Part shown: positions 45,944 through 54,557 of the stretch, in pieces
Numbering within the stretch: position 1 is the first letter of the stretch
Layout of the letters: the number at the start of each line of letters is the position of its first letter
DNA from: a virus
Virus record (IMG/VR): IMGVR_UViG_3300046543_000595
Span: 1 to 64,000 of that record
Direction: 5' to 3' (one strand)
DNA: 64,000 nucleotides
Translations under genes and position numbers: made by a program
The notes under the pieces: model-generated
What the model was told of the DNA's origin: nothing
Seen by the model: the letters and a program-made list of their open reading frames with translations, nothing else
Databases searched by the model: none

Positions 45944-46173
45944 AGCACACGATGGTCATCAACGGGACGGTTACCTACGAGTTGGAACCGGAGAAGGAGA
46001 ACGAGGACGACCGCCACATTATCGAGATCATGAAGACCAAGGGCAAGGTCACGATGCGGCAGAGTTCCAAGGGTGGCGTCATCTTCGAACTGGAGCGTGT
46101 AGTGCCGGAGAAGGTAGAGCAGGAATCGCCGAAGGACCTGAGCGCGATCCCGGCAAAGAAGGTGGAGAAATGA
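45940..46173 (+). CDS. small charged hypothetical protein
   Basis: 77 residues starting MKHTMVINGT. Beta strands then Lys/Glu-rich tail. Coupled (ATGA) to the large fusion gene. Confidence 0.6.
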   Translation: MKHTMVINGTVTYELEPEKENEDDRHIIEIMKTKGKVTMRQSSKGGVIFELERVVPEKVEQESPKDLSAIPAKKVEK

Positions 46174-47567
46174 GGCCGATCCCGGTTCTCCTCGTCACGT
46201 ACAACCGTCTGGGATACACCAAGCAGGCTTTGGAGTCGATCTGCCTGAGCCCGGGGTTACCGATCGAACTCTACGTCTGGGATAACGGTTCTACCGATGG
46301 GACAGCGGAGTGGCTATCCGGCCAACGACAGCGCCAGCATCGGAACACGGCGAACTTCAACGTCTTTTTTTCGGAACGTAATGTCGGTCTTGCTCCAGCG
46401 ATGAACTGGTTTTTCCGAATGAATTCTGCTTGGCCGTTTGTCGCGAAGGTCGACAACGACACCGTACTGCCGGACAACTGGCTTGCTGACTTGCACGGCG
46501 TGCTCACGGAGAATGCTAAATTCAAGCGGCCAAGGCTAGGTGCCGTTAGCGGCACGTGCCTGCGGCCTCCGGGGCTAACCGCTGCGGACTGGTACGGCAA
46601 CATGCCAAACTTTCCGTTCCAGGACGGGCGTCTTTATATAAATCCTGCCTGCCTCGGCACCGGCGTTCTGATCAATATGGACATGATCCGCGAGCGCGGA
46701 CTGTTATTCGAGAAGTTCCCGCGCGCTCCCGGCGCCGGGCCGGACGACCCGTGTCTGATCTCCGGATGGGGCGCGTACATTCAGGAAGCCAGTGCGTACT
46801 CAAACTGGCGGTTCGCGATGTACTCCAAGGTACCGGTCCAACTGCTGAACCTGAAGGAGGACCAGGTTCTCTCGAACGACTACCCGGAATACGACGCCGA
46901 GATCGCCGAGGTGCGCAACCAGGGCAACGCGTGGTGGGAGTCGGTCGGCGGCATCGAAGGCGTGCGGAAATATGTTCAGGAGCACGGCGGTCTAGAGCCG
47001 TTGCCGGGCTACAAGCCGATCCGCGACCCGGTCGGATACAAGCGGGACAACGAACCGACAGTACTGCTGACCGGCGCCGACGATCTCGAGTATAGATCGA
47101 CATCGGAATTCTGGACTGAGCGGATCGCCGCCTACGGCACGACGCGCTCGACGTTCCTGCAGACCCCGCAAGCCCGGATCAACGAATTCACGGCCCAGCA
47201 TATGCAGGTGCTGAAGCGGTATGCGGTCGGCAAGGACGTGCTCGATGTCGGCTGCGGTTGGGGGCGGATGAGTCAGTCCGTCGCGCAGTTGGCGAAAAGT
47301 TATATCGGCGTCGACTTCATGCCGGCGCTAATCGATAAGGCCCGCGAATCGCTGCCAGATCTCGACTTCAGGGTAGCCAGTGCGACGGCGCTTCCGTTCG
47401 AGGACGCGTCGTTCGATCTTGTGATTGCCGTGACGTGCCTGTCGAGTTTCGCGGCCATTTTCAATCAGGTCCAGAAGGAACTCGGGCGGGTAGTGCGGCC
47501 CGGTAGCTACATCATCTACCTCGAGGAAGACTTTGTGCGTGTCGGATGGAAACTGGAGAACTTATGA
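46170..47567 (+). CDS. GT2 glycosyltransferase fused to SAM methyltransferase
   Basis: 465 residues. N-terminal GT-A domain (about 1-230): VLLVTYNRLGYTKQAL, DNGSTDGT, and VDNDTVLPDNW with the metal-binding acidic motif. C-terminal methyltransferase (about 310-465): VLDVGCGWGRMSQSV, IGVDFMP and LPFEDASFDLVIAV. A single reading frame joins both. It may add and then methylate a sugar in one polypeptide. Confidence 0.85.
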   Translation: MRPIPVLLVTYNRLGYTKQALESICLSPGLPIELYVWDNGSTDGTAEWLSGQRQRQHRNTANFNVFFSERNVGLAPAMNWFFRMNSAWPFVAKVDNDTVLPDNWLADLHGVLTENAKFKRPRLGAVSGTCLRPPGLTAADWYGNMPNFPFQDGRLYINPACLGTGVLINMDMIRERGLLFEKFPRAPGAGPDDPCLISGWGAYIQEASAYSNWRFAMYSKVPVQLLNLKEDQVLSNDYPEYDAEIAEVRNQGNAWWESVGGIEGVRKYVQEHGGLEPLPGYKPIRDPVGYKRDNEPTVLLTGADDLEYRSTSEFWTERIAAYGTTRSTFLQTPQARINEFTAQHMQVLKRYAVGKDVLDVGCGWGRMSQSVAQLAKSYIGVDFMPALIDKARESLPDLDFRVASATALPFEDASFDLVIAVTCLSSFAAIFNQVQKELGRVVRPGSYIIYLEEDFVRVGWKLENL

Positions 47568-47604
47568 ACGATCAGGCGAACACAACATCGAGGATGGTGC
47601 AACC

Positions 47605-48105
47605 GTGAAGACTGGACTGAACATTGGTTGCGGGACTAAGTACCTCAAGAGCACGCCAGAAATGCGCTGGATCAACGTCGATATGGATCCGCATCACGCT
47701 GCGGATACCCACGTGGACGTGGTGGCGCTCGGCCCGTGGTCGCTCGACACGCTGGTTGACGAGATCCTCGCCGAGGACATCCTTGAGCACATTCCCTGCA
47801 CCCAGAACAATCCGACAGAGTGGAAGATCGTGCTGGGACAGTGGGCCAAATGCCTGCGGCCCGGTGGCCGGATCCGGATTCAGGTTCCGTCGCTCGATGC
47901 GATCTATCGGGCGCTGTCCGATGGCGACATCGATGAAGATACGGCGAATCGCGTGATTTACGGAGAATGCACGACAGCGCTCGACCGGCACTATCAACTC
48001 TTTTCGAAAGATAAGCTCGGACTCGCGCTGGCAGCGATGGGCATGCAGGTCGTCGAAACGTTCTACCTGCACGTCAATATTGTCGTGATTGCGGAGCGGC
48101 CATGA
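47605..48105 (+). CDS. SAM-dependent methyltransferase
   Basis: 166 residues, GTG start. LNIGCGTKYL (motif I), INVDMDP, EDILEHIP and LRPGGRIRIQVPS match class I methyltransferases of the PF13489 type used in sugar or lipid modification. A 14-codon ORF (47564-47608) bridges it to the fusion gene. Confidence 0.75.
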   Translation: MKTGLNIGCGTKYLKSTPEMRWINVDMDPHHAADTHVDVVALGPWSLDTLVDEILAEDILEHIPCTQNNPTEWKIVLGQWAKCLRPGGRIRIQVPSLDAIYRALSDGDIDEDTANRVIYGECTTALDRHYQLFSKDKLGLALAAMGMQVVETFYLHVNIVVIAERP

Positions 48106-48584
48106 TCGGGCGCGAACTCGGCTCGATGATGATCGAAGATCGCGTGATCCAGGTGATCGAAACCGAGGCGACCAAGACGGTCGATAACCGGGCGGATTTC
48201 TTAGCGACGGTCGCCGGGGCCGATTTCAGTGCGTTTATCGGATCAGTGATTGTGACGGAATGGTGGGCGCTCGTCGGGGCTGAGAAACAGCCGATCGCAT
48301 ACGCCAGCCTAGTGGCGGCCGACGCGGATTCTCCGGAGGTTTCCCTCCTCGTGATCGTCCATCCCGATTTTCGCGGACGCGGGGTTGGTAAATTCATGAC
48401 GCGCTTCGCCACGGACCAGGCGATCCGATTCCGCAAGCGCAGCATCGTCTGCAAAGTCGAACCTAGTTCACCGATCGTCAGAACGCTCATGGACGAGGAA
48501 TTCGATCCTGATCCTAGCCGGCGCGCGTTCCGTAAAGTTCTCAAATGGAGGGAAGAGCATGGAAGAGTCACAGGCGACCTTTAA
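48102..48584 (+). CDS. GNAT N-acetyltransferase
   Basis: 160 residues. The acetyl-CoA loop VHPDFRGRGVGKFM (near residues 87-100) is the R/Q-x-x-G-x-G/A motif, preceded by strand SLLVIV. In a sugar operon it could acetylate the amino sugar; other substrates cannot be excluded. Confidence 0.8.
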   Translation: MIGRELGSMMIEDRVIQVIETEATKTVDNRADFLATVAGADFSAFIGSVIVTEWWALVGAEKQPIAYASLVAADADSPEVSLLVIVHPDFRGRGVGKFMTRFATDQAIRFRKRSIVCKVEPSSPIVRTLMDEEFDPDPSRRAFRKVLKWREEHGRVTGDL

Positions 48585-49101
48585 AGGCTGGGCGCTCGTT
48601 GAAGTCTACGGACATTCTCGAGCCGCCGGCTACGTCACAACCGAATATTTCGGCAATGCCTGCATGTTCCGTGTCGATACGCCATCACTGCCGGAGCGTG
48701 AATGGGTGCTGGCCGAGCCGGAATATACAGACCATGGCTGGACTCAGGCCGGCGCGACGGTGAAGCGCGATGAATCGCCAGCACGGTCCACACTGCTCGG
48801 TCCGGGTGCGATCTTCCGGATGACGCCGTGCGACGAGGCGGCGGCGCGCCGTGCCATCGACGAGATCTATAAGCGTCCGGTAATCGTGCTCAAGATGCCT
48901 GACCGCCCGGCAATTGCGCAGAAGGCGGAGGCACTGCCGATCGATCCGGTATGCGGCAGCGAAGTCGGAGCGGAGTCGGCGTACAAGGCTGAACACGCAG
49001 GGACGGTATTCTTTTTTTGCAGTAGCGACTGCCGCAGTGAATTTGGCAGTGATCCAGAAGCGTATCTCCCGGAGCCGCAAACGCCGGAGTTGGAACTCTA
49101 A
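48559..49101 (+). CDS. YHS-domain protein
   Basis: 180 residues, overlapping the GNAT gene by 26 bases. The N-terminal half is the small 'GWALVEVYGHSRAAGYV' type found in phages. The C-terminal half (about 130-170) is a YHS/TRASH metal-binding domain: DPVCGSEVG, then FFFCSSDCRSEF. Likely a metal-binding accessory. Confidence 0.7.
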   Translation: MEESQATFKGWALVEVYGHSRAAGYVTTEYFGNACMFRVDTPSLPEREWVLAEPEYTDHGWTQAGATVKRDESPARSTLLGPGAIFRMTPCDEAAARRAIDEIYKRPVIVLKMPDRPAIAQKAEALPIDPVCGSEVGAESAYKAEHAGTVFFFCSSDCRSEFGSDPEAYLPEPQTPELEL

Positions 49102-50153
49102 TGGCCGAAACCGATATCGAATGGGCCGATCGTGTCTGGAACTTCCTCCGCGGCTGTACGATGATTTCGCCCGGGTGTCAGCATTGCTATGCGATGCAGC
49201 AGGCGCACCGGTTCAATTACGCTGGCGGCGCCTATGAAGGCCTGACCGAGATGGGGCCGGAGGGTCCGCGATGGAACGGAACTGTTCGATTCATCAAGGA
49301 TAAACTAAGGGAACCGCTCACGGTTAAAGCACCGAAACGTTGGTTCGTCAACTCGATGTCGGATCTCTTTCATAAAGATGTTGAATTCGACCAGATCGAT
49401 CAGGCGTTCGCGATCATGGCGCAGACACCTCACCACACGTACCAGATTCTGACGAAGCGTTCGGAGACGATGCGGATTTATTCGAATTCGGTCGAAGCGC
49501 TGAGTCCGGTGGAACGGTCCATGCGCATGCTACGCGCTCAATACAAGGGGCACCCGGCGGAGCATGTCGTGCTGTCCGGCATCGATCCGGCTAATGTCGG
49601 ACCGTTTCCGTGGCCACTACCGAATGTATGGCTAGGGGTCTCTGTTGAAGATCAGGTGCAGGCGAATAGGCGGGTACAGGCCCTGCTGGACACTCCAGCC
49701 GCAGTTCGGTGGGTCAGTTACGAGCCAGCACTCGAACTGGTCGATCTGACGAATCTGTCAGTGATAGGGCACTCGCTCGATGCGCTGGAAGGCGAGTGGT
49801 ATTCGAGTAACACCGGCTGCGCAGTTTCAGATAAGACGGATAACCGGCTGGACTGGATCGTGGTTGGAGGAGAATCCGGCCCTCACGCCAGACCGTTCAA
49901 TATCAACTGGGCGCGCTTCGTCGTCAGGCAGTGCAAGACCGCCGGAGTCGCATGTTTTGTGAAGCAGGTTGGCGCGAAGCCATACGCCTGCCGCGAATCG
50001 ACAAAAGGAAGATTCCGTGATCATGTCACCTGCATCGACGAAGGGTTTGAAGATATCCGAGATCCGAAGGGCGGCGACATGTCCGAATGGCCAGAGGATC
50101 TCAGAGTTAGGGAATTCCCACGACATCCGCCTTCGGGCGAATCCGTAGCGTAG
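49101..50153 (+). CDS. phage Gp37/Gp68 (DUF5131) family protein
   Basis: 350 residues. Starts with IEWADRVWNFLRGCTMISPG, then CQHCYAMQQAHRF; WFVNSMSDLFH, QILTKR, PNVWLGVSVEDQ and WIVVGGESG follow in family order. The Cys motif suggests an Fe-S cluster as in radical-SAM proteins. Biochemical function is not established. Confidence 0.85.
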   Translation: MAETDIEWADRVWNFLRGCTMISPGCQHCYAMQQAHRFNYAGGAYEGLTEMGPEGPRWNGTVRFIKDKLREPLTVKAPKRWFVNSMSDLFHKDVEFDQIDQAFAIMAQTPHHTYQILTKRSETMRIYSNSVEALSPVERSMRMLRAQYKGHPAEHVVLSGIDPANVGPFPWPLPNVWLGVSVEDQVQANRRVQALLDTPAAVRWVSYEPALELVDLTNLSVIGHSLDALEGEWYSSNTGCAVSDKTDNRLDWIVVGGESGPHARPFNINWARFVVRQCKTAGVACFVKQVGAKPYACRESTKGRFRDHVTCIDEGFEDIRDPKGGDMSEWPEDLRVREFPRHPPSGESVA

Positions 50154-50188
50154 AACGGTGCTCTGCGCATGTGTAGCACAACTCGTTC

Positions 50189-50225
50189 AGCGGCTCGTTC
50201 TTAGTCAGTTCGAGCCGCCTTTTTA
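50189..50225 (+). terminator. intrinsic terminator
   Basis: GCGGCTCG/CGAGCCGC stem followed by CTTTTT, ending just before the SD of the next gene. Confidence 0.8.
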
Positions 50226-50235
50226 AGGAGTGGAT

Positions 50236-50457
50236 ATGGAGCAGAAACCAAGCGTCGGAAGAATCGTGATCTACCATCATCCCGGCAGCGCGGATGGCAA
50301 GTATCCGCCGCAGATCTCACCCGCGATTATTCGAGCAGTGGATCCGAGCGCGGAAAATCGGTGCCAGATTTTTGTTTTCGGTCCTCTTGGCCAACATCAA
50401 GACTGGGCAGAATACGGCACGGGCCCGTCACAGTGGTCGTGGCCTGAGCGCGTATGA
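50236..50457 (+). CDS. small hypothetical protein
   Basis: 73 residues starting MEQKPSVGRI, AAGGAG upstream. It resembles small phage proteins with an SH3-like start (GRIVIYHHPG). ATGA overlap with the next gene. Confidence 0.6.
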   Translation: MEQKPSVGRIVIYHHPGSADGKYPPQISPAIIRAVDPSAENRCQIFVFGPLGQHQDWAEYGTGPSQWSWPERV

Positions 50458-50792
50458 CCCACACGTACGCGCTGCTGGAGGTCTCGCCGTGGGCATACGA
50501 TGAGATTAAGGGGAAACTGCTCGATGCGGGATACCAGCACGCGATCCATGAGATCGGTAAGATCGGTGAGATCGGTGAGATCGGTGAGATCGACATGCAC
50601 GGTATCGCTCTCGTTAAGCGCACCGAGACCATGTGTCCTTTCTACGCTCAGAGTCCTAGCCAGGAAGAGAAGTATTTCTGTTCTGAGCCTTACGGGCACA
50701 CCACGATCCATCTTGACCATCGCCGCGATCCTCACAAGCCGAAGCACTGGACTCGGATGACAGACGGTGAACTATTAGACCTGGAGGGTTAA
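50454..50792 (+). CDS. hypothetical protein with KIGEIGEI repeat
   Basis: 112 residues. The N-terminal half contains an in-frame 9-base tandem repeat giving GKIGEIGEIGEI (about residues 35-46), prone to length change. The C-terminal half has CPFY and CSEPYGHTTIHLDH that may bind zinc. ATG shared with the next start region. Confidence 0.6.
   Translation: MTHTYALLEVSPWAYDEIKGKLLDAGYQHAIHEIGKIGEIGEIGEIDMHGIALVKRTETMCPFYAQSPSQEEKYFCSEPYGHTTIHLDHRRDPHKPKHWTRMTDGELLDLEG
50550..50593 (+). repeat. 9-bp tandem repeat inside a gene
   Basis: GAGATCGGT/GAGATCGGT units (one GTAAGATCGGT variant) in about four to five copies, in frame. Likely to vary by slippage. Confidence 0.7.
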
Positions 50793-51820
50793 TGACCACT
50801 GGAATCATTTCGTATCTATCGCAGCGCGGCCTCGGCACGATGTGCCACGACCTGCGGGAACATCTCGGAATCACTCGGCAGTTGGTCATCCCCGACATCG
50901 GGTGGCCGATGCACCTCGAGTGGGCCAACGGCGAGGAGTTCTACCTGCACCAGTGGGAGGTTCAGAAAGATGATCTCTCCGCCTGGCAATCGACCGACGG
51001 CATCGATACCGTGATCTCGATCGAGACCGGCTTCGGGGATCACACGTTCCGCTACGCGAAAGAACTCGGGATGCGCACGATCCTGATCGTGATGTGGGAG
51101 TCGTTCAACCCGCACCTGCCGGCCTATCAGAGCGTCGACCTCTACATCTGCCCGAGCTTCAAGGCGTATCAGGAGGTTCCGTTCGACAACAAGGTCTTCC
51201 TGCCGTATCCGGTCGACACCAATCTGTTCAAGTTTCGGCAACGGTCCGGGCCGGCGCGCCAATTCATTCACAACGCCGGGTCTGGAGGCATGAACGGACG
51301 TAAGGGCACGCGTGAGACTGTCGAGGCCTTTCTGAAGGCCGATCCTGGAACATGGGACGCGACATTGCGGATTAATTCGCAGGTCGATCAGCCGTGGTTT
51401 GGCGAGATCCGTTCGCCGTACGTTACGTTCAACATCGGCGGGTTCATGAACCGCGAGGATCTCTATACTCAAGGCGACGTGCTGATCTACCCGTCGAAGT
51501 ACGACGGCCACGCGCTCGTGACGCTCGAGGCGATGGCTTCCGGGATGCCCGTCCTGACGACCGACGCCGAGCCGATGAACGAATACTGGCCGGCGGGACA
51601 CAAAATGCTGACCGGGGTCAGAAAGCAGGAGCCGGCCGGCATGATCAACCCTCACTGTCTGGCCAGCCACGTCGATACATACCATCTGGCCGAGCAGATC
51701 CGCTGGGCCGGAGGGACCGATATGGAGCGCTACTCGACGGAAAATCGCCAGATTGCGGAAGTCCGGCATTCCTGGTCCGCCCTCCGGGACCGGTGGATGT
51801 ACAGATTGGAGAAGCGATGA
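50792..51820 (+). CDS. GT4-type glycosyltransferase
   Basis: 342 residues. GT-B fold: N-terminal GLGTMCHDLREHLG; linker FLPYPVDTNLFKFR; C-terminal GDVLIYPSKYDGHALVTLEA with the E-x7-E-like nucleotide-sugar site (LEAMASGMPVLTTDAEP). Directly coupled to the aminotransferase. Confidence 0.85.
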   Translation: MTTGIISYLSQRGLGTMCHDLREHLGITRQLVIPDIGWPMHLEWANGEEFYLHQWEVQKDDLSAWQSTDGIDTVISIETGFGDHTFRYAKELGMRTILIVMWESFNPHLPAYQSVDLYICPSFKAYQEVPFDNKVFLPYPVDTNLFKFRQRSGPARQFIHNAGSGGMNGRKGTRETVEAFLKADPGTWDATLRINSQVDQPWFGEIRSPYVTFNIGGFMNREDLYTQGDVLIYPSKYDGHALVTLEAMASGMPVLTTDAEPMNEYWPAGHKMLTGVRKQEPAGMINPHCLASHVDTYHLAEQIRWAGGTDMERYSTENRQIAEVRHSWSALRDRWMYRLEKR

Positions 51821-52866
51821 AGACGCGAATACCGATCGCCAGCCCGGACCTCCGGCTCGAGGAAATGGATAATCTGCGGATTGCAATGGCGGACAGTTGG
51901 ATCTCGCAGGGACAGTTCGTGGAGCGGGCGCAGGTGTTGCTCTGTAAAATAACCGGTCGCCGGTACGCGCTCTGCTGTTCGTCCGGCACGACGGCCCTCG
52001 TTGTCGCGCTGATGGCGACAAGCGGCGGTGGCCCGGTCCGCACCATTGCGACTCCTGCGCTAACGTTCGCAGCCGTCCATAATGCTGTCCGGCTGGCGGG
52101 TGCGAGACTGCAATGCCTCGATGCTGACATGCTGACGTGGCAGCCGCTCAACCACGATTATCGTGGCGTGACATGGGACACCGTTATATCTGCGCCATGC
52201 TACGGATCCGTTCACCTGCCGGAGTCGCTACCGCACGCGACGAGGACGTTCATCGAGGACGCCAGTGAGTCGTTCGGTGGCCATGTTGGCGACGTCTGGG
52301 CAGGCGGCGACAAACGGGCGCGGATCTCGACCTTATCCTTCTACGCAAACAAGATCGTGACGGCAGGCGAGGGCGGCGCGATCCTGACCGACGACGAGGA
52401 GTTGTACAAGGAATGCCGGCTGATCATCAACCATGGGATCGCCGACAAGAGTTACGTGCCGCTCCGGACTGGGATCAACGGGCGGATGACCGACCTGCAG
52501 GCGGCGGTGCTCTGCGCGCAACTCTCCCGGTTTAGCGAGATGCTGGCCCGCCGGTACGAGATCATGCAGTATTACGAGGCTGCAAGCCGTGTGGAGGAGT
52601 GGAACCTGCCTGGCATCGCCAGTGACGAGATGCCAGCGCCTTGGGTATTTGCGGGTGTCGTTAAGGGTGGCGTTCCAGCACGGCAGCGGATCATTCAGGA
52701 CTGCGAGCAGGAGAATATCGAGTGGCGTCCGTTTTTCCCGATCCCGCCGGAGGGCGAGCACTGCGGGAGCGCCAGATTCTTGAGCGGCATGGGCCTCTGC
52801 CTGCCGCTCTCGAGCGCGATGACGGACGCGGAAGTCGAGCGAGTTGCGGAGGTGATCCGTGGATAA
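51817..52866 (+). CDS. DegT/DnrJ/EryC1/StrS aminotransferase, perosamine-synthase-like
   Basis: 349 residues, PLP enzyme. SSGTTAL (56-61) binds phosphate, DASESFGG (149-156) the cofactor ring, and Lys179 in STLSFYANKIVTAGEGG forms the Schiff base. NHGI and GINGRMTDLQAAV are standard. With Gmd it could convert GDP-4-dehydro-6-deoxy-mannose to GDP-perosamine. ATGA overlap with the glycosyltransferase gene. Confidence 0.85.
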   Translation: MKTRIPIASPDLRLEEMDNLRIAMADSWISQGQFVERAQVLLCKITGRRYALCCSSGTTALVVALMATSGGGPVRTIATPALTFAAVHNAVRLAGARLQCLDADMLTWQPLNHDYRGVTWDTVISAPCYGSVHLPESLPHATRTFIEDASESFGGHVGDVWAGGDKRARISTLSFYANKIVTAGEGGAILTDDEELYKECRLIINHGIADKSYVPLRTGINGRMTDLQAAVLCAQLSRFSEMLARRYEIMQYYEAASRVEEWNLPGIASDEMPAPWVFAGVVKGGVPARQRIIQDCEQENIEWRPFFPIPPEGEHCGSARFLSGMGLCLPLSSAMTDAEVERVAEVIRG

Positions 52867-53185
52867 GATTGATGACTTAATCAAACAGCCGGGTTGGCAT
52901 TGGCTGAAACTGTTAGGACCTGGCGTCGACGAATATGGCCATACCATGGAGGACGGAACTTACTATCCTCCGACGTTCAAGCGCTCTTTTCAGATATGCG
53001 CGCTGCGTTCTGACGGCACGTATTTCTCAATCAATGTCATCTTTGAGCCAGACGTAGACCGTGATCTTCTCAAGAAAATAGGTACTCAGTTCAAGAACAG
53101 CCTAGAGACTCTTGAAACATTCAGGACCTGCGAATGCCTCCTCGGCAAGACCTGTGAAAAACATGGAGGATCCGCTGATGTATAG
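52859..53185 (+). CDS. hypothetical protein
   Basis: 108 residues, GTG start overlapping the aminotransferase end. C-terminal CECLLGKTCEKH may bind metal. No family recognised. Confidence 0.6.
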   Translation: MDKIDDLIKQPGWHWLKLLGPGVDEYGHTMEDGTYYPPTFKRSFQICALRSDGTYFSINVIFEPDVDRDLLKKIGTQFKNSLETLETFRTCECLLGKTCEKHGGSADV

Positions 53186-53879
53186 AGTCCTTGTTGCCGA
53201 GCCGGTCTACCACGGGCTACCGCCAATCGTCTACCACAACCGAATCCGATTCTGGATGGAGGCGACGACGGTCGGCCTGACACTCCTTCCGCCGAAAGAG
53301 AACGGCCCGCCGCTGGACATCATGGCAATGGCTCGTATCCAGGCGCCATTGTACAAGGCCCGCCCGTACACGATCGGACCGCGGGAGAACATTCGCATGG
53401 GGCGCGATCGGGCAATTTGCGAGGCCATGGGGGAAGGCGCAACTCACGTCCTGTTCATGGACGACGACATGCTCGTGCCGCCGGATATTCTTCAGCGGCT
53501 CCTCGAGGTCGACAAACCGATCGTCGGAGGTCTCACCCACCGTGATAACGGAGATCCGCTGGTCTGGCGGGCGATAACCGAAGGCGACGACTCTGCGGCC
53601 CTCAGTATCTACGCCGGCTATGATGTCGAGGAGGTATCGTGGAAGGATCATCCGAAGACCGAAGCGTTTGAATGCGCAGCGATTGCGGCCGGCTGCATGC
53701 TGATCCAGGTCGACGTTTTTAAGGAGTTGAAGAAGGCTGAGCCTCTCCGCTGGCTCTTCAACTACGATGAAACCAGTCGCTCGATGGACGTCAATTTCTG
53801 CCGATCCGCGCGTGCTGCTGGATTTACCGTTTGGTGCTGGCCGGGCCGCCCGTGTATCCAAATTAAACACTATGACTGA
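53178..53879 (+). CDS. GT-A type glycosyltransferase
   Basis: 233 residues starting MYRVLVAEPV (GGAGG 8 bases upstream). RMGRDRAICEAM, HVLFMDDDMLVPPDIL with the DxD-type metal motif (near 93-97), and GCMLIQVDVFK match GT-A enzymes of the family 2-like type in phages. Specificity unknown. Confidence 0.75.
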   Translation: MYRVLVAEPVYHGLPPIVYHNRIRFWMEATTVGLTLLPPKENGPPLDIMAMARIQAPLYKARPYTIGPRENIRMGRDRAICEAMGEGATHVLFMDDDMLVPPDILQRLLEVDKPIVGGLTHRDNGDPLVWRAITEGDDSAALSIYAGYDVEEVSWKDHPKTEAFECAAIAAGCMLIQVDVFKELKKAEPLRWLFNYDETSRSMDVNFCRSARAAGFTVWCWPGRPCIQIKHYD

Positions 53880-54522
53880 CAAAGAGCGCATCCTGATGCA
53901 CGTCGTCCGTGGATTATCATCGGCATCCGTCCTATGCCGGGCGACGAACTCCGATGGCTACAGGAGCGGGTCTGAGGCCTTCCGAGACCGCAACGGTGGG
54001 TTCTATGTCCATTTCGCGCCATGGGACAAGCCGAAGCCTGGCGACCTCGTTATGGGGGAGAGCGGCAGAGTCTGCGATTGGCTAATCGCATGGTATGTCG
54101 AGCCTCCAAAAGAAGAGTACGGGTATCACGTTGTCCGCGAAATCGGAACCGGGCAACTCTGCAACTACGGAAACGAGCGATTCTCTCCCATCCGAGGTCT
54201 GACGGAGACACAACTGCTGGAAGGCGAGCAGTACAAATTCTACATCAAGGTACTTCGGGCGTTCGGCGGGGGCGACGAATATCTTTATCGGTTCGGCGGT
54301 CTACGCTTCGATGGGCAGACTGCGTATGTTGCCGTCCGGGAGGCCTTCGGTGGCTTTGCCGCCAAGTCTATCCCGTTCGAAGTCGAAGTGCCTTTCAACA
54401 AAAAGATCTCAGTCAAAGCCATCCTTGCGGCGATGCGCGCGCAAGGATACGGGACGAGGAAGTTCGAACACGAGCCGCAAGCAGGCCCTCCGAAACCCAC
54501 TACCGTCATCGCATTCCTTTAA
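53872..54522 (+). CDS. hypothetical protein
   Basis: 216 residues starting MTDKERILMH. Beta-rich centre (WLIAWYVEPPKEEYGYHVV) and C-terminal helix. It overlaps the glycosyltransferase end. No family recognised. Confidence 0.6.
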   Translation: MTDKERILMHVVRGLSSASVLCRATNSDGYRSGSEAFRDRNGGFYVHFAPWDKPKPGDLVMGESGRVCDWLIAWYVEPPKEEYGYHVVREIGTGQLCNYGNERFSPIRGLTETQLLEGEQYKFYIKVLRAFGGGDEYLYRFGGLRFDGQTAYVAVREAFGGFAAKSIPFEVEVPFNKKISVKAILAAMRAQGYGTRKFEHEPQAGPPKPTTVIAFL

Positions 54523-54557
54523 GCCGCTCTTTACAGGCATCTTAGAATCATCGTGAG

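Noticed and set aside
50816-52021. 401-codon ORF antisense to the glycosyltransferase and aminotransferase
   Set aside because: The plus strand has intact catalytic motifs and coupled starts; the antisense frame has no recognisable domain.
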